DNA from: Gammaproteobacteria bacterium
GTDB taxonomy: Bacteria > Pseudomonadota > Gammaproteobacteria > Steroidobacterales > Rariloculaceae
DNA length: 64,000 nt
NCBI GenBank assembly: GCA_022819855.1
Contig: JAJEGN010000012.1
Coordinates: forward strand, 260,746-324,745
Direction: 5' to 3'
Below the pieces are notes generated by a model. That model made no database searches, was not told the origin of the DNA, and saw only the letters and a program-made list of their open reading frames with translations. Shown in pieces: positions 19,563 to 25,538 of the stretch (within the stretch, counting starts at the first letter, position 1; the number at the start of each line of letters is the position of its first letter). Made by a program: the position numbers and the translations under genes.

Positions 19563-20210
19563 TCAGTTAGATTCTCTCGCAAAGGCCTGAGCACACTGGT
19601 ACTGCCAGTTCGTGAATGGGTTGCCGAACGACCTCAATGTGCATCCCGGCGCGGAGGGTCGACTTCCGGCGTAGAACACGATGCGCTGGCTCCGCACGGC
19701 TGAGGTCAGTTGGCAAAACAATTGTATATAGCTCTTGCCGCCGAAGAATACGATGGGATCGGAGACGGTCGACGGCAGCATGCGAAAGTCACGAAACGTC
19801 GTAAGACGCGTTCGCCGCTTGAACTTTGGAACGTTGCGAGCGGCACTGAAAGTGACATCGTAGTTGGGCGTGAGGAAGTCGGAGCGAACCAATCCCCAAC
19901 CCGCCGAGAGAACATAGAGACGATCGATACCGAATCGCTCCACCAGGAGTTGATAGGTCGGCGGACGGTAGAGGTCCCAAGCCGGTAGCAGCCGCAGCGG
20001 GTTGGTCCCCGGGTTCGTGTTGTACGACTCAAGCACCTTGCGCCACGACGAGTCCGTGCCGCAGTCGTCGTCCGGGTGCGCGTAGAGACGCGAATCATCG
20101 AGAGGGGCGAGTTCGGGTCTCGCGACAAACATGACGCTCTTGCCATCTGGAGTGCTGAGGTGCCCCGCATCGGGGCGCTTGCTGGCCGCACACTGGATGA
20201 CAACGATCAC
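19563..20210 (-). CDS. YaaA/DUF6884-like protein
   Basis: A 215-residue cytosolic protein of uncertain function. It begins MIVVIQCAASKRPDAG, a Cys-Ala-x-x-Lys opening, and later has LLPAWDLYRPPTYQLLVERFG followed by YVLSAGWGLVRSDFLTPNYD. These resemble the CxxxK and LSAxxGL motifs of the YaaA/DUF6884 families, which include DNA-binding and base-modification-linked proteins. The start is a GTG at 20210 that overlaps the stop of the upstream gene (GTGA), so the two are translationally coupled. The family assignment is by eye only. The pair appears to be a functional unit within the island. Confidence 0.6.
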   Translation of the reverse strand: MIVVIQCAASKRPDAGHLSTPDGKSVMFVARPELAPLDDSRLYAHPDDDCGTDSSWRKVLESYNTNPGTNPLRLLPAWDLYRPPTYQLLVERFGIDRLYVLSAGWGLVRSDFLTPNYDVTFSAARNVPKFKRRTRLTTFRDFRMLPSTVSDPIVFFGGKSYIQLFCQLTSAVRSQRIVFYAGSRPSAPGCTLRSFGNPFTNWQYQCAQAFARESN

Positions 20211-20912
20211 GCTTGGATCCCAACTTGCTCGACGAGGCGAGCCATCGTATCCAGGAAACTGGAGTCATTGGTCTCGTCAACGTGATCCGAGTTCCAGAGA
20301 CCAGAGAGTCGGACCTTGGCTCTATCGCAGTGATGGCCAAGCCAAGAGTCAGAAGGCGGGTCTAGTGACGGTCTGCCGTAGTTGCTCAGGAGGGAGATCG
20401 CGTTTCGTTCGATGTATCCGCGCAAGCTGTCAGGACCGGGCTCGTCCAACACCGGAAGCCACCAGACCGGCATTTCGCCAATCGTAGAGCTGACGGCCAT
20501 TTCGAGATCGTGCTCGTGGTCCCGGATGTGGCGAGGCGCGGAGTTGGGGTAGTCGTCCCAAGACGGACAATCGATCGCGTCCCGCTCGATGACGGCAGTG
20601 CCGACGATGAGGCGGAATATCGAGCCGCGGTGATTGCCACCGCCCGATCGTGCCGAGCCGCGATGGGTTGCGAGACGGGTCCAGAGCTTGGTCGAAGCTC
20701 CCGACGTCAATGCGTGGATCCCAACGCGAACCACTCGCGGTCCCTCGCCAGATGTCGGTTCGTGTCTCGCCACGCTCGAGAAAGAAATAAACTCCACGCG
20801 CGGGCCAGTCAATGCGCCCGTGTGACGTGGCAAACGTACGAGCACCACCGACACGGCGCTCCAGGATGCGAAGGGTCTGGTAGAAACGGCACAGGTCGAC
20901 GAGGCGGGACAT
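20207..20912 (-). pseudogene. GIY-YIG-like nuclease-type protein, frameshifted
   Basis: Read as one gene, this encodes about 234 residues: ATG at 20912, frame 1 to about 20754, then a +1 shift (one extra base near 20753) into the frame that runs to 20207. Frame 1 holds RGVYFFLERGETRTD. The second frame continues SGEGPRVVRVGIHALT, then TKLWTRLATHRG and GNHRGSIFRLIVG, and near the C-terminus GPDSLRGYIERNAISLLSN. The GVYFF and VRVG(I/T)HA strands followed by a basic helix resemble the GIY-YIG fold; I recall this pattern from uncharacterised island proteins. The shift may be a real mutation, a sequence error or programmed. It is upstream of and overlaps the YaaA-like gene. Confidence 0.6.
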
Positions 20913-20978
20913 GGTTCAGGCAATCAAGTGGCTGTCAATCGACCGCGTTCGCGGCCGATGTCGGTGGTCGCAATCAAC

Positions 20979-21512
20979 TCACCGCTCCGCAAGCGTGGGC
21001 ATCAAATCGAAGAACTGATCCGCACGCCGAATCACGTCCTCAATGCTATCGGCGCGAAACACTTCCGGACCGAGTTGCTGGCATCCGTCCGAAACACAGT
21101 CTATGGCGGTTTTCTCCCAGAGGGCCTTGCACGGCCACTGCCGGACGAGTTCGGAGAACGGGGCGGCGGTTCTATGGTGGCGCAACCGTTCTTCCAGATT
21201 GACCGAGAAGCCTAGCTTGAACCGACCGGGGTCGAGTTCGGGCTCGGTGAGGATCACGTAGAAGACGGCGTTGGGGGTTGGGGAATCCGAGGCACTGACC
21301 AGATTCGCTGCGCGGTGTGGTGCATCGAACTGACTCCTATGAGTCTCGTAGTCTCGAACCGCGATGTGAGAAGCCTTCTGCCCCCTGGTCCTCTCGCCGA
21401 CGACATTCTCGACGTTCAGGCCTAGCTTGCGGACGATATGGTGGATCGCTTGCTTGCGCCTTCCGTGCGTTCGCGCGATGTCAATGATCGATATCAGGTG
21501 CTCTCTCGCCAT
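20979..21512 (-). CDS. GIY-YIG (T5orf172/Mug113-type) domain protein
   Basis: A 177-residue protein with an N-terminal helix-turn-helix-like segment (about 3-35, IIDIARTHGRRKQAIHHIVR) and a C-terminal GIY-YIG relative. FYVILTEPELDPGRFKLGFS aligns with the YVI...FKIGFT strands, then NLEERLRHHRTAAP and the ALWEKTAID helix with the conserved Glu, and VFRAD near the end. Mug113/T5orf172 domains occur in phage and island nucleases. The ATG at 21512 was chosen because the upstream extension is not domain-like. It lies 66 bases upstream of the frameshifted gene on the same strand and may share its transcript. Confidence 0.65.
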   Translation of the reverse strand: MAREHLISIIDIARTHGRRKQAIHHIVRKLGLNVENVVGERTRGQKASHIAVRDYETHRSQFDAPHRAANLVSASDSPTPNAVFYVILTEPELDPGRFKLGFSVNLEERLRHHRTAAPFSELVRQWPCKALWEKTAIDCVSDGCQQLGPEVFRADSIEDVIRRADQFFDLMPTLAER

Positions 21513-21582
21513 GACCAAATACAGGGTTCCGGACCGCTTACAATGTCGCACTCCTCTGCGCGGCTGTCGAGTGTGCAGCATC

Positions 21583-21895
21583 TACCCTGACTTCGTTTTC
21601 TCAGTGCGACGCAACGGAAAACCCGAGCGCATAACGATTCTTGAAACCAAGGGCGACCATCTGGACAACATCGATACGGACTACAAACGTAAGTTATTGA
21701 CATTCCTATCGAATGGCCAATGGCAAAGACGCATGGAGGTTCGCGACGGACTACCCCCTCCGGCCGAGCGAAGTACCGTCCTTCCACTACGAACTCGTTC
21801 TGATGAGCGATTGGAAGACAAGGCTCCCGAATTTTTTCGCGGACGACCTCCCAGAACCGTCACAAGACGAACCGTTAACCGACGATTCCACCTGA
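21583..21895 (+). pseudogene. Remnant of a type III restriction/helicase C-terminus
   Basis: Two overlapping plus-strand frames give a decayed C-terminal fragment. The first reads YPDFVFSVRRNGKPERI, then ILETKGDHL and DTDYKRKLLTFL. After a frameshift near 21712 the second reads NGKDAWRFATDY, then SFHYELVLMSDWKTRLP and a stop at 21895. The PDF...ETKG...YKR pattern is the PD-(D/E)XK-like tail of type III restriction R subunits and related DEAD/DEAH helicases. No start codon or helicase domain precedes it; upstream sequence belongs to the GIY-YIG gene on the other strand. It shows that a restriction-type locus was once present here. Confidence 0.55.
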
Positions 21896-22126
21896 GTCCC
21901 ACTCGCCGACGACGAGGCACTACCAGACGGCCTTACTCCTGCTCTCACTCTACATGTTGAGCGCACGCTGCCGTCCGAGTGTGGATCGGCCGTGAATCTC
22001 GGGCCCGGTGTTGATGTCGATCATGAGCGAGCTGAAGGAAATTCCAAGCGCAACGCCGATTCTTCCGATTCGTCCACGCGGAACGGCATGCTTGACCAAG
22101 GTGGGCCATTGGCCTATGGTCTGGAA

Positions 22127-22408
22127 ATGGAGTTCGAATGGGACGAGGCCAAGAGCAGCGCCTGTTTCGAGCGTCGCGGCTTCGACTTCGCCTATGCCGT
22201 GGGTGCCTTCCTCGATCCCCACCGGATCGTCGCGCAGGATCGGCGGCGGGACTATGGAGAGGATCGCTATCGGCTGTTCGGCTCGATCGACGGGCTCGTG
22301 TATGTCGTCGTTTACACGATGCGGAATTCGGCCATTCGCATCATTTCGGCCCGCAAGGCGAGCCGGAAGGAGGTTGTGGAGTATGAGCATGACTCGAGTC
22401 AGGGTTGA
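22127..22408 (+). CDS. brnT: BrnT family ribonuclease toxin
   Basis: BrnT toxins are RelE-fold RNases of type II toxin-antitoxin systems. The 93-residue protein begins MEFEWDEAKSSACFERRG, the classic BrnT start, and has DPHRI, then DYGEDRYRLFGSIDG and a strand VVVYTMR followed by RIISARKASRKE near the C-terminus, the usual catalytic basic region. The ATG at 22127 is chosen by family fit. It overlaps its partner gene by 26 bases. The usual partner BrnA (ribbon-helix-helix) is replaced by a helix-turn-helix protein. Confidence 0.88.
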   Translation: MEFEWDEAKSSACFERRGFDFAYAVGAFLDPHRIVAQDRRRDYGEDRYRLFGSIDGLVYVVVYTMRNSAIRIISARKASRKEVVEYEHDSSQG

Positions 22409-22718
22409 TCCCGACGATCCGTCCACCCTGCCCTCAGGGAGGATCGACCCCGCCAGGGTGGATGCCACCACCGAGGCGGAGATCGCCTTGCAGCAGCAGG
22501 AGGACGAGGATGAAGCCATTCAGGACATGGCGCGATACGCGCGCCGGGTCCGGCGGCGGCTCGGGCTTTCTCAGACGGAACTCGCGCGGCGCATCGATGT
22601 GCCGCGTGAGACGATCCGCAACTGGGAGCAGGGGAAGCGCTGTCCGACCGGCGCGGCGCGCGCCCTGTTGAGGGTGCTCGACAAGGCGCCGGAGACCGCG
22701 CTGCGCGTCCTGACTTGA
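22383..22718 (+). CDS. Xre-type antitoxin paired with BrnT
   Basis: A 111-residue protein starting MSMTRVRVDPDDPSTLPSG and overlapping the 3' end of brnT. The C-terminal half (about 55-110) is an Xre helix-turn-helix: RRVRRRLGLSQTELARRIDV, then PRETIRNWEQGKRCPTGAAR and ALLRVLDKAPE, which is HigA/MqsA-like. The acidic, Gln/Glu-rich middle (Ala-Leu-Gln-Gln-Gln-Glu) probably wraps the toxin. Inference from overlap and order: it neutralises BrnT and represses the operon. The toxin-first order with an Xre antitoxin differs from canonical brnTA. Confidence 0.82.
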   Translation: MSMTRVRVDPDDPSTLPSGRIDPARVDATTEAEIALQQQEDEDEAIQDMARYARRVRRRLGLSQTELARRIDVPRETIRNWEQGKRCPTGAARALLRVLDKAPETALRVLT

Positions 22719-22804
22719 CAGTCGGTGGAGTCAAATCCACATGGCTTGGCGCCATGTCGTTCCAGACGTGCCCCGAGCCGTGGGATGAGAAGATTCGGGA
22801 GCAT

Positions 22805-22858
22805 AATCGTCTCAGAATCAGCCGAATTTTGAGACGATTAGCAATTAGAATCGTCTCA
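22805..22858 (+). promoter_or_regulatory. Triple operator of the fic gene
   Basis: The ten-base arm AATCGTCTCA occurs at 22805-22814, inverted as TGAGACGATT at 22830-22839, and direct again at 22849-22858, ending one base before the fic ATG. The first two arms form a palindrome with a 15-base spacer. The third covers the ribosome-binding region, leaving no Shine-Dalgarno. The winged-helix C-terminus of Fic is a likely ligand (inference). Confidence 0.65.
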
Positions 22859-22859
22859 C

Positions 22860-24008
22860 ATGTGGATCTGGCAACGCCCGGAGTGGCCGAATTTCGTCAT
22901 TGACGCCTCCTCGTTCGAGGCGCGTGTCGAGACCTTCCATCGCAACGGAGAACGTCTCGCCGGGCAGGTCGAAGCGTTGTCCGACACCAACCAAATCGAT
23001 GCGTCTGTCGCCCTGATGCTCTCCGAAGTGCTTGCCTCCTACGCCATCGAGGGCGAGAAGCTGGATCGCGACTCGGTGAGGTCATCTCTGCTGGCCCATT
23101 TCGGCCGCGTGGCCAGCGACGCAAAGCATGCCAACGACAAGGCGTCCGCCGCGGCCGAGTTGATTGTCAGTGTGCGGCAGAACTGGAATCGGCCACTCTC
23201 TCACGAAATGCTCGGGGGTTGGCAATCGCTGGTTGTCGTGGACCAAATCACGAGCCTCCCGATGCGTGGCGCTTACCGCAACCAACCCGAGCCGATGCAA
23301 ATTGTCGGCGGAGGCAGTCTCTCCCGACCCGGCCGGATTCACTATGAAGCGCCCCCGTCCGCAGCGGTGCCGGAAGAAATGGAGCGGGTCCTGGATTGGT
23401 ATAACGGCAGTGCCTCGGATCTCCCCGGGCCGATCCGCGCGGCTGTCGCGCATGTCTGGTTCGAAAAGATCCATCCGTTCGATGACGGCAACGGTCGCGT
23501 GGGCCGCGCGATCTCGGATCACGCCCTTTCGCAGGCCCTCGGTCGACCGACACTCGCATGCCTAGCCACAGCCATCAACGAGGATCGCCCCAACTACTAC
23601 GACGAGTTGGAAATCATCGGCCGGGGCGAGTTCAACCTGGGCGGGTTCGTGGATTATTTCACTCGGGCCATCGACAGGGCGCAGGAGATTGCCGTTGCCG
23701 AGGTTGAGTTCGTCCTGGGCAAGACCCGGTTCTACGACCGCTACGGCGAGCGATTGAACGAGCGACAGCGAAAGGTAACGGCCCGCATCTTCAGGGAAGG
23801 ACGGGCCGGATTTACCGGTGGGTTGTCCAAGAAGAACTACGCCACCATTGCCAGGTGTTCGCCAGCGACCGCCGCTCGAGATCTGGCCGGTCTGCAGGAC
23901 ATGGGCGCACTGGTTTCCCGTGGACGAGGGCGCAGCACCCGCTACGAGATTTCCTGTCCGGAGCCGTCTGCGGTTGCCCGGACTGTCGGCCCGTCACTGG
24001 GGCGCTGA
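22860..24008 (+). CDS. Fic family protein (AMPylase-type)
   Basis: Fic enzymes transfer AMP (or other nucleotides) to target hydroxyls. The 382-residue protein has the N-terminal Fic_N region with the inhibitory motif SYAIEG at 60-65, whose Glu64 would block gamma-phosphate binding, as in class II autoinhibited Fic. The active site HPFDDGNGRVGR at 205-216 is intact (catalytic His205). The C-terminal 90 residues form a winged helix (KKNYATIARCSPATAARDL, then GALVSRGRGRSTRYEI). The start follows the operator directly. The substrate is unknown; the fused DNA-binding domain suggests autoregulation. Confidence 0.92.
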   Translation: MWIWQRPEWPNFVIDASSFEARVETFHRNGERLAGQVEALSDTNQIDASVALMLSEVLASYAIEGEKLDRDSVRSSLLAHFGRVASDAKHANDKASAAAELIVSVRQNWNRPLSHEMLGGWQSLVVVDQITSLPMRGAYRNQPEPMQIVGGGSLSRPGRIHYEAPPSAAVPEEMERVLDWYNGSASDLPGPIRAAVAHVWFEKIHPFDDGNGRVGRAISDHALSQALGRPTLACLATAINEDRPNYYDELEIIGRGEFNLGGFVDYFTRAIDRAQEIAVAEVEFVLGKTRFYDRYGERLNERQRKVTARIFREGRAGFTGGLSKKNYATIARCSPATAARDLAGLQDMGALVSRGRGRSTRYEISCPEPSAVARTVGPSLGR

Positions 24009-24068
24009 ACCCCTGCGCCGAGCGCATCCCCGGCTGCCGCAGCTTGGGCGTCGCAGCGGCGATGCGCG

Positions 24069-24467
24069 TCAAAGCGACCAATCCTCGCAATCGAGATCAT
24101 CGACGCGAGCGAATTCTCGGCTGTTGGCGGTGATCAGGGTCAGTTGCCGGGCTCGGGCCTGGGCTGCAATCAGCAAGTCGTAGGGACCGATGGGGCGCCC
24201 GGCTGCCTCGAGTTCGCTGCGGATCGCACCGGCCACGCGCGTGTCGCCGGCGTCGAAAGGGACAACCTCGAATGACATCCGATCCAGCAAGGCAACGTTG
24301 CGATCCGTTTGCCGGCTCTTGAACGCGCCGTAATAGAGTTCGCAGGCGACGATGGCAGGGATGCCGATCTCGGACGGTGCGTGCCGCCGGATATGCCGAT
24401 GCAGGAGTGTCGACGTATTGTTCAGCAGGCTGATGCAGGCGTTGGTGTCGAGCAGGAAACGAATCAC
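24069..24467 (-). CDS. vapC: VapC family PIN-domain ribonuclease toxin
   Basis: VapC toxins cleave tRNA or rRNA. The 132-residue PIN protein keeps the acidic residues: Asp7 in LLDTNACIS, Glu43 in ACELYYGA, Asp97 in GPYDLLIAAQA, and the TANSREFARV motif near 113-122. It overlaps vapB by four bases (ATGA) and is the second gene of the operon. It appears intact. Confidence 0.92.
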   Translation of the reverse strand: MIRFLLDTNACISLLNNTSTLLHRHIRRHAPSEIGIPAIVACELYYGAFKSRQTDRNVALLDRMSFEVVPFDAGDTRVAGAIRSELEAAGRPIGPYDLLIAAQARARQLTLITANSREFARVDDLDCEDWSL

Positions 24468-24712
24468 TCGAAGGCGCCATCCAGTTGCGGCCGGCCCGGC
24501 AGCTCGGGCTGGTCACGGCCGTCGGAGAAGAAGTCATCCGAAAATTCACCTGCGATGGCGTCCAGCCAGGCCCAGTCCGACTCGACAGGTTCGAGGACCA
24601 CCGCGGCGCCCTGCCGGCGGATGCGCACCTTGTCGCCCGTCATCCGAAACTGCTTCGGCAGCCGTACGGCCTGGGAACGGCCGGACCAGAATATCCTGGC
24701 GAAATCGGACAT
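24464..24712 (-). CDS. vapB: VapB-type AbrB-fold antitoxin
   Basis: An 82-residue swapped-hairpin (AbrB/SpoVT) antitoxin. The N-terminus reads MSDFARIFWSGRSQAVRLPK followed by QFRM, the standard VapB DNA-binding strand pair. The acidic C-terminal half (DAIAGEFSDDFFSDGR) would bind the VapC active site. The ATG at 24712 is preferred over a 22-codon extension that runs into the palindromic operator. It is the right-most recognised gene of the ssrA-proximal island. Confidence 0.9.
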   Translation of the reverse strand: MSDFARIFWSGRSQAVRLPKQFRMTGDKVRIRRQGAAVVLEPVESDWAWLDAIAGEFSDDFFSDGRDQPELPGRPQLDGAFE

Positions 24713-24729
24713 CGCATACTCCGCTGAAA

Positions 24730-24748
24730 TATATATCAATGATATATA
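24730..24748. promoter_or_regulatory. vapBC palindromic operator
   Basis: TATATATC (24730-24737) and GATATATA (24741-24748) form a perfect eight-base inverted repeat with a three-base spacer, 18 bases upstream of the vapB start. Position and symmetry suit VapBC autorepression and overlap the probable -10 region. Confidence 0.55.
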
Positions 24749-25007
24749 CCAACGTTGCGGGCGGGAGATCAAGACCACGTAACTGGCGCTTATGAAAGGA
24801 AATGCGACAAAGCCATCGATACCGATTTCAGGGCTGACCGCAATACGCTGTCTCCTTCTTCGTTACAGTGGGCGCGATGCCGTCATCCGGCGGCTCGCCA
24901 GGCGCGCGGAACCGCCCAAAAGGCTGTCGTGGACAATCCGGACCATGCCCGGCATCATTCCATCGATGCCCAGATTTTTCCGCCTGACCGCGTTCGGCGG
25001 TGCCTCG

Positions 25008-25538
25008 ATGCGTGCAGCCCGCGTTTTCGGCATCGCGATGGTGCTCGCGACTGCCGCGCAAGCCCAGGAGTCGATGACGGACGGTCTTCGCATGGCCGCT
25101 GTGGAAGGGCGTGAGGTGCTGGTTCTGCCGAACGTGACCGTCGGTCCCGATGCGCCGTCGGAACGCGCCCCGATCGCCGTGCGGACCTGGGAAACGGCCG
25201 AGCGGCGGTATCACGAGGTGGAGTTCGAGGGCGAGACGTTCACCGCATCCACACCGCTGCGGGGACCCAGGTCGCGGATCGTCTTCGATCCGGTGCGGCG
25301 GACCTTCTCGGCGCTCTTGCCCAGCGTTCGCGTCGAACTGGAGCAAGGAGTGCGGACCGAGGCCATTGCCGCCGTCGTCGACGCGACGCGGACCACCGTA
25401 TTCGAAGCGCTCGGATTTGCAATCGTCGATTTGCCTTCCGATCTGCATCCCGCGGAAGCCATCTCGCGCCTGCAACGGCTGCCCGGGCCACCACGGGCGA
25501 CCTTGAGGTTGAGCGCACCGCCGATCGAGTGGCGGTAG
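25008..25538 (+). CDS. Exported protein preceding a subtilase, possible protease chaperone
   Basis: From the ATG at 25008 the product is 176 residues with a signal peptide (MRAARVFGIAMVLATAAQAQ). Alternative in-frame starts exist at 24966, 24945 and 24792; none has a clear ribosome site. The mature part is beta-rich and ends in an alternating helix-strand unit, AAVVDATRTTVFEALGFAIV then DLHPAEAISRLQRLPG. This resembles the inhibitor-I9-like propeptide fold seen before S8 proteases (inference from order and look). It overlaps the next gene's GTG start by ten bases, so the two are coupled. It could be a propeptide acting in trans. Confidence 0.6.
   Translation: MRAARVFGIAMVLATAAQAQESMTDGLRMAAVEGREVLVLPNVTVGPDAPSERAPIAVRTWETAERRYHEVEFEGETFTASTPLRGPRSRIVFDPVRRTFSALLPSVRVELEQGVRTEAIAAVVDATRTTVFEALGFAIVDLPSDLHPAEAISRLQRLPGPPRATLRLSAPPIEWR

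Noticed and set aside
19350..19750. Complete or circularly permuted second tmRNA
   Set aside because: Only the tag segment matches. I found no GGGGG 5' end, no TTCGA T-arm and no CCA end near it, in either gene order.
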